Part shown: positions 1-10,158 of the stretch, piece after piece | Position numbering within the stretch: position 1 is the stretch's first letter | Layout: every line of letters starts with the position of its first letter | From: Breviolum minutum Mf 1.05b.01 | Lineage: Eukaryota; Sar; Dinophyceae; Suessiales; Symbiodiniaceae | Direction: 5' to 3' | DNA: 64,000 nt | Assembly (NCBI GenBank): GCA_000507305.1 | Contig: DF241494.1 | Location: forward strand, 1 to 64,000 | Notes under the pieces: generated by a model | Databases searched by the model: none | Seen by the model: the letters and a program-made list of their open reading frames with translations, nothing else | Told to the model about the DNA's origin: nothing | Made by a program: the position numbers and the translations under genes

Positions 1-29
1 GAAGCTAAAAAAAGTGGCTGGCAGCCAAA

Positions 30-115
30 AAAACAAGCTTCTAGAGGTAGCTTCTTGGCTCAAGAAGCTGAGTCTTGAGCAAGAAGCTAGAAAATGAAGC
101 TTCTTGGAGTCTCAG
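30..115. repeat. Cluster of short GAAGCTTCTTG inverted repeats
   Basis: The 9-bp arms AGCTTCTTG (49-57) and CAAGAAGCT (61-69) form a perfect small hairpin around GCT. The same GAAGCTTCTTG motif recurs at about 34-43, 80-88 and 95-106. It contains TTGGCTCAAG, the last ten bases of the dinoflagellate spliced leader, but the match is explained by the palindrome. Confidence 0.5.
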
Positions 116-430
116 GGTTGGACATGATGATCTGGAAAGAAGTGCAAGTTTTGCGCAGCTTTTTTCCATGTTGTAAAAGCAGCGTTCCATGCTGTTCTAT
201 GATGTAATCCCATTTGAATTATTATAAAAAGGGTACCTCGTTCGAGGTGGGTGTGACTTGTGTTCCATTGTGTTTTGTATGTCCCTGAGTTTTGGTGTTT
301 GGATCATTTTGCTGTTTTGACCGGAGTTCCATGGTGAAGCGTTTTGGGTGTGACTTCTTTTGGCACTGGGTGGGCGGAGTTCCATGGGGGGAAGGTGCCC
401 GGGAAGATTGTTGGTGTGACTACGACCGTT

Positions 431-517
431 CGGTGTATGTTTACCCGGATCCCTGGGGAAATGATCCAATTTGACCGACATTTTTTTCAAATGGGTTGGT
501 GAAAAACCACCAACTAG
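431..517 (+). mobile_element. Family A introner-like TIR element, copy A1 (5' end eroded)
   Basis: Matches the 3' two thirds of family A: a CCGGATCCCTGGGG core, AATTTGACCGAC at the branch-point-like position, and the 3' end ACCACCAACTAG. The left arm is not recognisable. The downstream + strand frame (from 520) stays open for about 21 hydrophilic codons to a TGA. Confidence 0.65.
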
Positions 518-743
518 TCATCAATCAAGAAGCCCAACGCCTAGAGAAGGAGTCAACTCACAAAGTGCTCAGATTCTCCCTATGACGTTAGCTAGGGAGC
601 CCTTCGGCCGGCCCTGAGACAAGTTAGATGTTTAATAGTTGTCGTTTCTCTAAACATAGCTGCAAGATTTTATGATAAGTTTAGAGTGTTTTTAATCCAA
701 CTATAGAACTGGCAACATGGATACACACGGGTAAAAAAGCTCC

Positions 744-846
744 TACACCCCCCGAACGAAAACTGACATGACAATGGAAAACCAACGATTTGGAGCTGTA
801 TTACTAATTGTGATTTTCCATTGCCATGTTGGTTTACTGAAGGGTA
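744..846. mobile_element. Family F TIR element, copy F1 (diverged)
   Basis: The right arm CATTGCCATGTTGGTTTAC mirrors the left arm AAACTGACATGACAATGG. TA flanks both ends. The left tip has become a C-run (TACACCCCCCGAACG). Confidence 0.7.
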
Positions 847-1614
847 CCTACATCTTACCAACTTCCATGGACTCACACCCCCCGTAGCTTGTGGCTGAAA
901 AAAAGACATTTACCTCCAACAACCTACACCCACCCCAAGTTTGTTGGCTAAAGAAAAACCTATCAAGAGGATTTGCAAAAAAAACACGTGGTTGTGACAT
1001 ATTGTGTGAATCAAAACCCTAAAATGATATTATAATATGTGTATTTATATAAATATATATATGTATATATATATATATATATTCGAGATATTCTATATCC
1101 TTCAGAAAAGCCCAAAACGTTTGGAAAAGAAGTTTCACCGCTAAGCTTCCCTGAACTTAGATGCTGACTATGCTGATAGTTTCCTATTTGCCTTCTTGAG
1201 TTGCACACAATTTTAACATTTATTTTACCACCCTTTAAAAATCTATCCCCCCCAGCACTGCTTGAGTTTGTTTCTTCGAATTTGGCAAGACATGGTTTGA
1301 GACTCTGCCAAGTAGACCTTGGCCTTCCACTGAAAAGAAGCATGTCCGGTTGACTACCATTTTTTTTGCTTTTTAAATCTGGACTATGTTTTTGGTGAAG
1401 AAACACAACAAGGTTCCTATGTTTTCTTTCAATTTGTTTGTAGTTTACGATGTTTTAACAATGTTTTACCTGCGCAAAAAGAAAACTACTGCAACACACA
1501 AATCACACCCCAGAGCCAGCCAGGGTGTGGTAGATAGCGTCCTGGACCAGATTTGATGGTTGGTTGGTAAACATGAGATTATTCCAAGGTCATGTTGAGC
1601 TAAAAGTGCTAAAA
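847..1614. other. Unassigned non-coding stretch
   Basis: Apart from the AT tract listed separately, no recognisable gene, element or RNA is visible. Open frames here lack protein-like composition. Confidence 0.4.
1030..1084. repeat. AT-rich microsatellite
   Basis: Alternating TA/TG tract within otherwise unassigned DNA. Confidence 0.85.
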
Positions 1615-1704
1615 CCCATAGGATCCATGTATGGTATATTTCCATACATTTACCATACATTTTAGTCAAATGTAGGTAAATATACCATACATGGATCCGA
1701 TGGG
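1615..1704. mobile_element. Family B TIR element, copy B1
   Basis: Arms CCCATAGGATCCATG and CATGGATCCGATGGG, followed inward by TATGGTATATTT / AAATATACCATA and ACATTTACC / GGTAAATGT-type motifs. It would fold into a nearly full-length hairpin. Confidence 0.85.
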
Positions 1705-1883
1705 ATAGATATCCAGGATCTAATGTGATCTAATGTTGCTTCCATCCTTCCACCTCTAAGATGTCAGGAAACGATCGCAAAACCTATCAATGCAGTCGAG
1801 GCTGTGGTGATGGTTGTGGGGGGGTTGGGGGTTCTCACTTGCCTTCAATAAATTTCTTTGATGTTGTTTTGTCATAGGAATCT

Positions 1884-1960
1884 ACAGGGCCCACCCTCCC
1901 AATGTCACTCCCCAAGGAAAAAATAGCCGGCCTTACTGAAGGGATTATGAAGGGACGATT
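1884..1960. repeat. Dispersed repeat, GGGCCCACCCTCCCAATG type, copy 1
   Basis: Shares GGGCCCACCC, TCCCAATG(T/C)CAC, GGAAA..ATAG and GGCCTTACT with 6420-6500. A shorter related piece (TATAGCCGGCCTTATT) lies near 8224. It has no inverted-repeat structure. Confidence 0.6.
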
Positions 1961-2410
1961 AGATATCATGAGTTTAAGCATCCGTGGATAGATGTTCGCA
2001 GGGATCGCTCGTTTTAAGATTGTTTCTTGAAAATTTCTTGGGCTATTGAACAGTTGTTGTCTCATAGTGTAAGTTGCATACTTCAGCTTTCCATTTTAAA
2101 TTTTGAAGTCTCACTTGCTCCCAACATGTGTGAGATCTATGGCAGGAATGTCTCTCAGAGACGAGATTCAACGAGGTTTCTCTAGAACATATTACTTGAT
2201 GCTACAAGTAAAAGTAGGAAATCCTTATAATTCAGTTACAACGCCCCAAGAACTTATGACTTATGACATATCCCTGGTCTGACCGGTCATGGTCCAGAAG
2301 TTGATTGATGATTCGGAGATGGGAGATGGGATGATACGGACCAGTACTTCCAAAATTAAGATTTAAAGAAACAGGGAATTCAAAGCACTTTAAGGATCGT
2401 ATGATTGAAG
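1961..2410. other. Unassigned non-coding stretch
   Basis: Nothing recognisable on either strand. Confidence 0.4.
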
Positions 2411-2507
2411 TACCCATATCGGGGTTTCCTAAAATGGTGGTACCCAACAACTATTGGTTTTCCTACTAAAATGACGGTACCACCATTTTAGGAAACCCCC
2501 ATATCTA
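2411..2507. mobile_element. Single-copy hairpin element (GGGGTTTCCTAAAATGG arms)
   Basis: The left arm begins TA|CCCATATCGGGG and runs into TTTCCTAAAATGGTGGTACC. The right arm is its complement (GGTACCACCATTTTAGG...). A TA lies near each end. The spacer repeats part of the arm (TTTTCCTACTAAAATGA). No second copy was found here. Confidence 0.7.
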
Positions 2508-2920
2508 CCTACATCATACATCTACCACTTGATTTTTTCAGCGATTCTTTTTCGGATGTGTTTTCATTTTTCATCCGGAAAACCGTCGGAAAAACCGACC
2601 ACGAAAAAGAAACACGGATATTGCTACCAATGGCCACTGTCGCATGATTGCAGGATTGCCAAATCTGTGCTGGTCGCGGCGATTTTTTGCCTAAAGCGAC
2701 GGCCTTCATGGAGGACCCAAATTTATCAATATCATCAATGACTCTAAGTGAAGAGCGGGAATTTTGGTGAAAATGGCATCAGGTTATGTATGTGAACTTT
2801 ATCTTGTATGTTGATGTATGTTGCATGTTTGTGTATGTGTTTGCTTAAAGTAGCAACCAAGTGTGTGAAAACTGTGAATTTTCGGGAATCCTCTATCCTC
2901 GATGGGCCATCAACAAGATG
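2508..2920. other. Unassigned non-coding stretch
   Basis: No gene or repeat family recognised. Confidence 0.4.
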
Positions 2921-2947
2921 GGCCCTATTTTTGGAAACACCCATATA
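2921..2947 (+). mobile_element. Family C right-arm remnant
   Basis: CCCTATTTTTGGAAACACCC followed by ATATA matches the family C 3' arm. The left arm is absent. Confidence 0.6.
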
Positions 2948-3152
2948 CAGGATGATTTTACCCAGGTTCTTTGCTCTTCAAAATGGGATCCCCGTCATTC
3001 TTGGACCAGCACTTCCTGGATTGCAGGATGGCGTTCCCTTCACCTGTCAATCTGCCATGGAACGCATTCGTTCAGGTGCCAGTAGTGTTTTTTGATGTTT
3101 TTGTTTTGGAGGAGAGGTGGTTGTTAAAAAAAAAAGGTGGACGGTATCATAC

Positions 3153-3276
3153 CCTAAGAATCCAGTCATATTCTCAGATGATAATTGGAGATGATTAGGG
3201 TGTCCAATCACCCCCGAAACGCATAGTATGGAAGTTCCATTACCGTTCTCAGAAGGGGATTGGATCCCTAGGGATA
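3153..3276 (-). mobile_element. Family L element, copy L1
   Basis: GTTCCATTACCGTTCTCAG and GATTGGATCCCTAGGG match the reverse complement of copies at 16376-16495 and 25359-25460. The left end carries CCCTAAGAATCC as in family G, so G and L may share ends. Confidence 0.6.
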
Positions 3277-3417
3277 GCTGTTTGTGCTATTGGCATTGAG
3301 GAAGTTTGTATAGTCATCAAAAGTAAGGTCTTCCATGCACCTAAGTTTGCAATACATGGATTGTGTCTGGAACTTGTGTAAGATACTATAGGTGGATGTC
3401 TCTAAGATGGAAGTCAA

Positions 3418-3439
3418 TGTCGTGCCATTTTGGCTTAAG
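3418..3439 (+). other. Degenerate dinoflagellate spliced-leader (DinoSL) relic
   Basis: The stretch GCCATTTTGGCTTAAG (3424-3439) matches the 16-nt 3' part of the conserved dinoflagellate spliced leader with one C-to-T change. The preceding TCGT matches the CCGTA part with one substitution and one missing A. A 16-mer with at most one mismatch is expected about 0.0015 times in both strands of 64 kb. Known biology: dinoflagellate mRNAs receive this leader by trans-splicing, and reverse-transcribed mRNAs reinserted into the genome carry leader relics. No open frame follows, so any retrocopy behind it is decayed. Confidence 0.6.
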
Positions 3440-3756
3440 TTGGATAAGCCATTCTCTTTTTCTGTGTGAGTCAGCTTGGAGATTACCCACCTGGAAAGTC
3501 GCTCACTCCAGAGTATGGGTCATACTCCTACTGACCTGAGAGGGGCAACTCAAACCCACCGGAGAATAAAAAAGTGCTGTGGCAGTTTTTTATCCAAGTT
3601 TTCATTGACGAAAATCAGAGAGATATCGATATGAATCTGAATGGTTTTGATATTGTATAGATATATCTTGAAATGTTTTTTCAAGTTTAAGGTGTTTGAA
3701 CTTAGAACGCAATGCATGGCCTTGCATAGTGAACCATCATCCATTTGTTTTAAAAC
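3440..3756. other. Unassigned stretch downstream of the spliced-leader relic
   Basis: No open frame or repeat is recognised. If the relic marks a retrocopied mRNA, its body would lie here. Confidence 0.3.
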
Positions 3757-3924
3757 ATGGCGGTTTTGGAAGGTGACATGGTGACAATTCATGTTGTCCT
3801 AGACACCCAAGGAAAAGCATGGAAACTTCAATGGATTGTTTCATGGAGCCACACAAAACAAAAACGGCCGGATACTTTCTATGATACTGATCATTTCATA
3901 GGATTTCATAGGGATCGTTACTGG
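3757..3924 (+). CDS. Possible exon ending at family A copy A2 (unknown protein)
   Basis: A + strand frame starts at an ATG (3757) and reads 56 codons of balanced, protein-like composition (starts MAVLEGDMVTIHVV; hydrophilic middle with KQKRPDTFYDTDHF). It reaches CGTTACTGG, where family A copy A2 begins as GTGGTGG. The exon/intron border would be TGG|GTGGTGG. After the A2 end (CCAG) the frame meets TGA two codons on, so it may be a C-terminus, or the true donor may lie elsewhere. No family recognised. The flanks of A2 share a diverged direct repeat (GATACTGATCATTTCATAGG / AGTACTGATTGTTTCATAGG). Confidence 0.35.
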
Positions 3925-4019
3925 GTGGTGGTTGCAAATGTTTTCTATTTCACCCCTTCTTGGGGAAATGGTCCAATTTGACTGATATGTTTCAATTGGG
4001 TTGAAACCACCAACCAGTA
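3919..4019 (+). mobile_element. Family A introner-like TIR element, copy A2
   Basis: TA|CTGGGTGGTGGTTGCAAA at the left and TTGAAACCACCAACCAG|TA at the right; the TA dinucleotides sit at both ends. As an intron it would run GTGGTGG (3925) to CCAG (4017), with TTTGACTGAT as branch-point-like sequence. Confidence 0.85.
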
Positions 4020-4440
4020 CTGATTGTTTCATAGGGATCCTTAGTCATGGTTTATTCAAATCTCCATGTAAGTGGGTAGTGTTTAATCCCCCCCCCAAAA
4101 AAAATTAACATCCACCAGGGGACCTTTTGTTCATTGCTTTCCCATGGGTTTTTCCAAAAGACGCTTGGATTTTTTGACAATTTTGTGGACCCGTCACCCA
4201 TCCAAAAATCCACCATCTTAGGAAACCTACCCTCCCTGGAAAGCAGGAAAGGTCTGGATTTGACCAGCTTTCCGCGACATGTTTTTTCGTAAAAATTCCC
4301 GGGAAGTCGGTAGGTATCTACCAACAGAGGCGGGTGGATTTTTTCCGGATAAAAAATCCACTCAAGCAAAAAAGAAAAAAACATCTCAGGCCTCAGGGGT
4401 GAGTCGATTTTTGTTGGTTAGCCAACTTGACAAACAGAAA
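4020..4440. other. Unassigned stretch with C-run/A-run junction
   Basis: TTAAT followed by nine C and eight A (4090-4106), then TTAACATCC, resembles a degenerate family E/F terminal arm. Otherwise nothing is recognised. Confidence 0.35.
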
Positions 4441-4530
4441 TGGGTGTTTGTACCCCCAAATCATCCAATTTAATAGGGATTTCCATTCTAAACCATCCAT
4501 TTTGAGGTACCACTATTTTTGGAAACACCC
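4441..4530 (+). mobile_element. Family C TIR element, copy C1
   Basis: The core AAATCATCCAATTTAATAGG and right arm GGTACCACTATTTTTGGAAACACCC match family C. The left arm is shortened to TGGGTGTTTGTACCCCC. Confidence 0.8.
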
Positions 4531-4674
4531 AAATATCCCCTGAAGTTTATCACATGGACCCCTACCGTCTCGACCGGTCGAGGGGAAACACAACAAATGA
4601 ACTGCGCTGAAGCGGCGGAGCAGCTGGTGGATTGTTGCACCTTGGTGGAGATTTTTCGTTCAGTTTGACCACCA

Positions 4675-4782
4675 TACCTGGGTGGTGGTTTCTCCAACAG
4701 TTTTTATTTTCACCCCGATCCCTGGGGATATGATCCAATTTGACTGATATTTTTCAAATGGGTTGAAGCCACCAACTAGATA
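4675..4782 (+). mobile_element. Family A introner-like TIR element, copy A3
   Basis: TA|CCTGGGTGGTGGTTTC ... GGTTGAAGCCACCAACTAGA|TA. Intron-like limits are GTGGTGG and CTAG, with TTTGACTGAT inside. Its right-hand TA is also the left-hand TA of D1. Immediately upstream (about 4545-4660) a + strand frame reads a protein-like stretch (MNCAEAAEQLVDCC) to a TGA. Confidence 0.85.
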
Positions 4783-4908
4783 CTGTTGATGGTTTAAGAA
4801 ATCCTGCAAACTCACCAGTTGAGGTTGTTTTTTTTTAATCCCAGTATTTATGATGGGTTTTAGGCACCATCCAAAAGGTGGTTGTTTGGGATTTCTGAAC
4901 CATCAGTA
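4781..4908 (-). mobile_element. Family D TIR element, copy D1
   Basis: TA|CTGTTGATGGTTTAAG at the left and TTTCTGAACCATCAG|TA at the right. The interior has TCACCAGTTGAGG and GGGTTTTAGGCACCAT as in D2, D6 and D8. It abuts A3 at one shared TA. Confidence 0.85.
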
Positions 4909-4953
4909 GGTTGGGTCTACCCCGGCCCTAGGTGGATTTTTTCTGACAATTTG

Positions 4954-5175
4954 CAGCATTTCTTTTCTTGCTTCCGATCACAGTTTCAAGTCTACAGGTG
5001 CCTCTAATAGATGGCCTATATATGTACTAGTACTAGTATGGATATACTTTGAGATGCTCCTGTTCCCACTAACAGTGGCAAATTATGAAGGTTTAGATTG
5101 GAGTTCTCTACTAAACATGTGACACATAATCCTGGTGGTGACGAGCCAGCATCCTGGTTGCAGGGGGGTAGATCC
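4954..5175. repeat. Dispersed repeat, TTCAAGTCTACAGGT type, copy 1
   Basis: 4983-5035 matches 7300-7375 (TTCAAGTCTACAGGT, AATAGAT(G/A)GCCTATAT). 5068-5130 matches 20590-20670 (CAGTGGCAAATT, TACTAAACATGTGA). These are fragments of one older repeat without obvious TIRs. Confidence 0.6.
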
Positions 5176-5986
5176 AAACCATGGGCTGGTTTTTTGGGGT
5201 AAACACGGATCGATCCAGGGGGTCCAAATAATTCCAGTGGAATCTGTGCAAGCTCCAATGGTTTGTTGGATGGTTTGTTAGATGTTATCTTGAATTTGGT
5301 TGGCACCTAGAGATACCTGGAGATACCAAGACTATAACAGGCTCAACTGTTCGAGTGTCAACGGAAACATATGAAGATCATGTGCATCACCATGTGCTTT
5401 GACAGAAAATCTCTGCGATTTGAGTCTTATAAGGTCAACCAGTGAAGTTGAACATAGAATCTGAAGGATGCAAAGCAGATTCCTTTTGAAAAACCCCATC
5501 ATGTGTTTGGGGTTACGTGTCAAACGTTGGGAGGTGTACAATTACCAAAGCGTTGCCATCCAACCTTGAAAACTGATCCGATCGGATCTACTGCCAAAAT
5601 GTGTTAAGATTTTTAGCATTTGTTTTGCTTAATTCTTTTGAATTCACAATGTATAAAGGTGAATCAACCTCAAGGGAGTTTGTATGTTTTTTGGTTCTTG
5701 CTTCATAGTGTTATTCCAGATACCTTGAGGTGGCCCCCCATCATGGCCGGGACCTTTCCGTCGTCGTTTTTTTGTTGAGGTGCTGGTCCTTCAGCAGATC
5801 CACCTTCTAGTGCTGCAAACGTGGAACCAGACGTGGAGTTTCAATGCGACTTGTGTGCTGGACGTGGAAGCTTGAATAGCTACTTGGGAACAAGCTGAGC
5901 CCCATGAAACAAACCCAGGTTGTATAGGAAAATTTACTACCCAGGTTACATGGGGATTATGATAATAAAGCTGAGAATGGGTGACC
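5176..5986. other. Unassigned non-coding stretch
   Basis: No gene, RNA or repeat family recognised. Confidence 0.4.
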
Positions 5987-6098
5987 TACTGTTGATGGTT
6001 CAGACATATGACTTTCACCAGTTTAGGTTGGTTGTTTATCCAAGTATTTAAAGGGTTTTCTACATCCCAGGTGGTGCAGGATTTCTTCCACCAACATT
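5987..6098 (-). mobile_element. Family D TIR element, copy D2
   Basis: TA|CTGTTGATGGTTCAG at the left and a decayed right arm (GGATTTCTTCCACCAACA). CACCAGTTTAGG and GGGTTTTCTACATCCCAGG are the family core. Confidence 0.75.
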
Positions 6099-6250
6099 AC
6101 CAAAAAAGAAATGTTGCTTGTTTTACTGGGCAATATAATATAGTAAAAAAAATATATAGGTAATGATTCATGAAGGAAGCAAGCAGTATAATTAGTATGT
6201 AGCAAAGGTTTTGAACACTGCTCAAGTGTGTGTTTTGTAACATAACCTTT

Positions 6251-6340
6251 ACCATCCATGTATGATATATTTACCTACATTTGGTTAATTTATATGGTTT
6301 TCATGCAGGTAAATATACCAGTCCCATGGATGCTATGGGT
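6251..6340. mobile_element. Family B TIR element, copy B2
   Basis: ACCATCCATGTATGATATATTTACC ... GGTAAATATACCAGTCCCATGG then ATGCTATGGGT. The right half contains CATGCAG|GTAAAT, a strong 5' splice consensus by chance or design. Confidence 0.75.
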
Positions 6341-6419
6341 AACAATTTTCACACCTAAAGTCCACCGGAGGATTTTGGAAAGACTAGGAAATCCCAATCG
6401 GACGAAGTTTATGTGAATT

Positions 6420-6500
6420 TGAGGGGCCCACCCCCCCTCCCAATGCCACCCCTCTCCCAGGAAATAGGGCCTCACTAAATGATTATTAACCATCATTATT
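6420..6500. repeat. Dispersed repeat, GGGCCCACCC type, copy 2
   Basis: GGGGCCCACCCCCCCTCCC then AATGCCACCCCT and GGGCCTCACTAAATG-ATTAT match 1884-1960. Confidence 0.6.
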
Positions 6501-7267
6501 ACTTCCCTACGAATCCTTGGACCCTCCAATGGAAGGGTGAACGAACCTGTTTTGTTCAGGGTGTTTTGGGGTCCTCAAAATGACGCCAGTATTGAGGGGG
6601 CAGGATTCTTAGGGTTAATACCTTCCAGGAAATTAACATATCCCACCTGGGGAAAAGGGAAAATCATCTTCAAATATGCCTTTTCAGGGGGATATGTGAA
6701 TTCCCAGGAGGGTAAATCCCTTTACTAAGAGCCTTATGAAGGGATATATTATCAGCCCATCATAGTTCCCTTGATGGCCTCCCCGGCGATGTGGTGACGA
6801 CCTCAGGTTCAGAGGTGGCGATGATGATTGGTGGATCGCAACCCATGACGTGTAGCTTTGGCAACACACACACAAAAGGGGCCCCATTTTTTTGGAGATG
6901 AAGAAGTTTTAACAATATCAAATCCAACGAAAAGAGATCTGTGAAAAAAAGAAATCCAATTCAAAAAAGTACAATGATGCTTATGCTCCAAGGAGACTTT
7001 GTTTGATGTTTGTTCAATTTTGTGGATTGAAATTGTGATCCGGCAATATCCAGCAAGCCTGTTGGCGTTTTGGACTCCATTCGAAAAACCAAGAGTTGAA
7101 GTTGGACTGCAAAACGATCCCTGACTCTCCTTGCAAGCAGGGCATGGGGAGCCCGTATAGTTACTACATACTTCAAGTCTATGTTGCAACTTCAGGATTG
7201 GTGTTTTATAGATGGTTACACTCAACCCATGAATAAGACAAGCTGGAAGTGGTTCGCTTAAACTCTT
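6501..7267. other. Unassigned stretch with a family G fragment
   Basis: AGGATTCTTAGGGTTAATACC (6602-6622) is a family G terminal fragment. Nothing else recognised. Confidence 0.4.
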
Positions 7268-7375
7268 CAGCATTTCTGTTGTTTTTGTTTTTTAATTTTT
7301 GTGGATTCAAGTCTACAGGTTTTGCGTTCAATAGATAGCCTATATGGACTACTGTAGATATACCATTGGGATCCT
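7268..7375. repeat. Dispersed repeat, TTCAAGTCTACAGGT type, copy 2
   Basis: Homologous to 4954-5035: CAGCATTTCT, TTCAAGTCTACAGGT, AATAGATAGCCTATAT. Confidence 0.6.
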
Positions 7376-7642
7376 TCCCTTTTCAGGATGCAATCGCTTG
7401 TGATTTGTGATTTGTGTCATTCTGCTGAGCAATTAGATCCTGGGTTGGGTTTGAGCATTTTATAGGATATGCCACCCACCCCTTGCAATTCCCCCATCGG
7501 GTTTGTCCGGTGTTTCTTCAAGTCTCGAGTATTTTAAATCCCTGATAAACTCTGCTGGTTTTGGGTGAACTTTCAAGGGGCGTTTTAGTTGGAATCCTGA
7601 TGAACTGTGTGGGGTGGGGTGGGGGGTGTTTTACTGATGAAG

Positions 7643-7758
7643 TATTTGGGTGTTTCCAAAAATAGGGATACAGGATACACCCAAATCATCCATTTTAATA
7701 GGGTTTTCCATTATAAACCATCCATTTTGAGGTACCCCTATTTTCGGAAACACCCATA
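7643..7758 (+). mobile_element. Family C TIR element, copy C2
   Basis: TA|TTTGGGTGTTTCCAAAAATAGGG ... GAGGTACCCCTATTTTCGG then AAACACCCA|TA. The core CAAATCATCCATTTTAATAG and TTCCATTATAAACCATCC is intact. Confidence 0.9.
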
Positions 7759-7991
7759 TATATTGTGCTTACCTTCCCTGCAACGAACATTTCGCCTCTG
7801 AAAATCAATGGTTAGAAGATGAAAAGTCCTTTTTAGGGAGTGTAATCATCATCCCTACAAGTGCCCAACACTTATCATCCAATAATCATGTCAAGACCTG
7901 AAATTTACTTCAACTACACTGGAACCTGACAGCATAGCTTCCAAACCTCCCATTGAAAACATTATAGTATTCCAGTTCGTTGGAAAGGTGT

Positions 7992-8116
7992 TACTTGGAT
8001 GTCCCAGGAAGTTAGTAAATGGTTAGTAAATGGCTTATAACCTACTTATAAATAGGGTATATTGGGGTTATAACCCACTTACTAACCATTTACTAAGTTC
8101 CTAGGACATCTAAGTA
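7992..8116. mobile_element. Family H TIR element, copy H1
   Basis: TA|CTTGGATGTCCCAGGAAGTTAG ... CTAAGTTCCTAGGACATCTAAG|TA. The interior repeats GTTAGTAAATGG and its complement. Second copy at 17669. Confidence 0.85.
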
Positions 8117-8482
8117 GGGTGTATACATTGCAGTCTCAACCTACGTGGTAGCTTTTCAAACACTTACGTTATGAAAACCCCTATTTGATGAGATCTTACT
8201 TACCCTCTCAGAACCTATGGGTCTATAGCCGGCCTTATTAAGGAAAACCCAATGGGTTTTCAGAAGCCAGCTATTCATGGGGGTGGGTACGTTCGGAAGG
8301 GGGGAATTCGGGATCTCAGGTGAAGATGCAGAGCTGAATTTGAAGAAGGGCATCGCGTGGGGGGATCTCAACGATTTGTTGAAGGGGGCGAACAATTGTT
8401 GATGGATGCTATATATCTGGCCCATTTCGCATCCATGGGACTGGTATGTTGAACCCGACATTTACCAAAAAAAAGCAACCAA

Positions 8483-8533
8483 ATGTATATAGGTAGAAAT
8501 ATGTAAATATACCATACGTTGACGGTATGGGTA
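8483..8533. mobile_element. Family B fragment
   Basis: ATGTATATAGGTAGAAATATG and AAATATACCATACG...GGTATGGGTA resemble the inner part of family B. No complete arms. Confidence 0.4.
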
Positions 8534-8552
8534 TATATTTTTTAATACTGTG

Positions 8553-8645
8553 TATACCTAGAACCCAAATGACCTCGAGGGGAGTTGACCGGCAGCATTT
8601 TGTGGTTCACATCACATCTTCCAAAAAATGGAGTCATTTGGGTAT
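8553..8645. mobile_element. Family J TIR element, copy J1
   Basis: TATACCTAGAACCCAAATGACC at the left and GGAGTCATTTGGGTATA at the right, TA at both ends. The part CTAGAACCCAAATGACC...GTTGACCGGC recurs near 36458-36515. Confidence 0.65.
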
Positions 8646-9279
8646 AACTTGATCTTCCAAGGGGGCTGTGAGTAGATGAGAAGGGGTACCCAGAGTGAAG
8701 CACCCAAAATGGAAGATGCGTTTGTACATTCTGCTGGTTTTCATGGATGATGAAATACCTATGACAAAAATATGTATCATATAAATTGTATGGTTACCGT
8801 ATTTCAATGTATTTCATATATACTCATGGAAAAACTCGGAACACTGAAGATGGCGTTGTTCATTCCACCATTTTTTCCACCATGGTAGATCACCATTTCG
8901 GGGATTTGTGTGTTACTTGTTTCCAACCTTTTGAAGCAAATCTGATGCTACAGCAGGTGACACGCCGGACTGCACTTTCCCTGCTGATTGAAGTTGTTAT
9001 CACTTACTTGCACTTGTTATGTAAGATTCCAGTTTCCAATGCATCAATAATAATAATAATAGTACTACTGATACTAAATATATGTGCAGCTTCATGTTTA
9101 TTTATATATGTTGCACATGCTTTCATTATCTTACATTTCAATGGCAATGTCCAACATTGTGCTGTACCTGGATGTACTGTAGTATCTTTCAACGCTCTGT
9201 TCAAACTTCAAACAAACTGTTTTGAATACATGTTTCCCTCCCATCCCCGCACCCCCACTCAAAGAAAAGACACCTACCC
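8646..9279. other. Unassigned stretch before the CTA microsatellite
   Basis: A long + strand open frame spans 8786-9529, but its last third is microsatellite. The first part has no recognisable domain. Confidence 0.4.
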
Positions 9280-9350
9280 CATGACAACAATGAACAACGA
9301 ACAACAACCAACAAGCAACAACGAACAGCCAACAACGAACAACGGCCAAC
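9280..9350. repeat. AACAACGAACA minisatellite
   Basis: Imperfect tandem AAC/CAACGAACAAC units directly before the CTA microsatellite. Confidence 0.8.
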
Positions 9351-9351
9351 A

Positions 9352-9444
9352 GCCACTACTACTACTACTACTACTACTTCTTCTACTACTACTACTACTA
9401 CTACTGCTAGTACTACTAGTACTACTAGTACTACTACTAGACCT

Positions 9445-9479
<35 letters not shown>

Positions 9480-9480
9480 G

Positions 9481-9528
<48 letters not shown>

Positions 9529-9530
9529 AC
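9352..9530. repeat. (CTA)n microsatellite, about 180 bp
   Basis: Nearly uninterrupted CTA repeats with occasional CTG, CTT and TAGTA interruptions. It creates spurious poly-Leu/Tyr and poly-Ser frames. Decayed CTA/CAAC repeats continue to about 9720. Confidence 0.95.
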
Positions 9531-9906
9531 CACTTACTCCATACTACTATCTACTACCTACCAACTACTAACAACTTACGAACAACCACTATCAACTACT
9601 AGCTATATAACTCATAGCCTCATATGGTTCAGTACCCCTATTTTAGGTACTTACCTGAAACTTTGGGTGAAGGAACAACTACTATTAACTACTAGCTGCC
9701 TATATAACTCATTCACCAACCAACCAACCACTAAGATCTTTTAAGTCATTCACAGAAAAACTCAACAGACTTCAATGTCCAGCTTCAGATTGTTGAGGCC
9801 CATTTCTTGTGAAGCGGCCCGTGAATCGGAGCTCGTGAGTCGTTGTATCTGGGCAAGGACGTCGTTGTGGTGGTTGAATGGTTGAACAGAAATGGTGGGA
9901 CATCTT

Positions 9907-9980
9907 CCCATAGGATCCACGTATGGTATGTTTTGACCTACATTTACAATAAATATACCATATATTATGGATCCTATGGG
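9907..9980. mobile_element. Family B TIR element, copy B3 (short)
   Basis: CCCATAGGATCCACGTATGG ... CCATATATTATGGATCC then TATGGG. Interior shortened to 74 bp. Confidence 0.8.
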
Positions 9981-10121
9981 TTTTTTAGTTGATGATGAAA
10001 TTGGGTGTTTCTTTGTTTGTTTGATAATTTTTCCTTAAGTGGGTGCTTCAACTTCGAGCATCACAAAAGAAAACACCATGTGAGTGACCACATTTTTGCA
10101 GCTGAAAATTGGGTTTCGTCC

Positions 10122-10158
10122 GATTTTCAGGGGCGAACTGGTAGTTTCAGGGAGGGTA
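10122..10158. mobile_element. Family E right-arm remnant
   Basis: TTTTCAGGGGCGAACTGGTAG then TTTCAGGGAGGGTA is an intact family E right end. No left arm. Confidence 0.65.

Noticed and set aside
49-69. TTGGCTCAAG as a spliced-leader 3' end
   Set aside because: The ten bases fall inside a local palindrome repeated nearby; the leader's upstream bases are absent.
8786-9533. Long open frames on both strands with poly-Leu/Tyr or poly-Ser/Val
   Set aside because: Produced by the (CTA)n microsatellite, which has no stops in these phases; not evidence of a gene.
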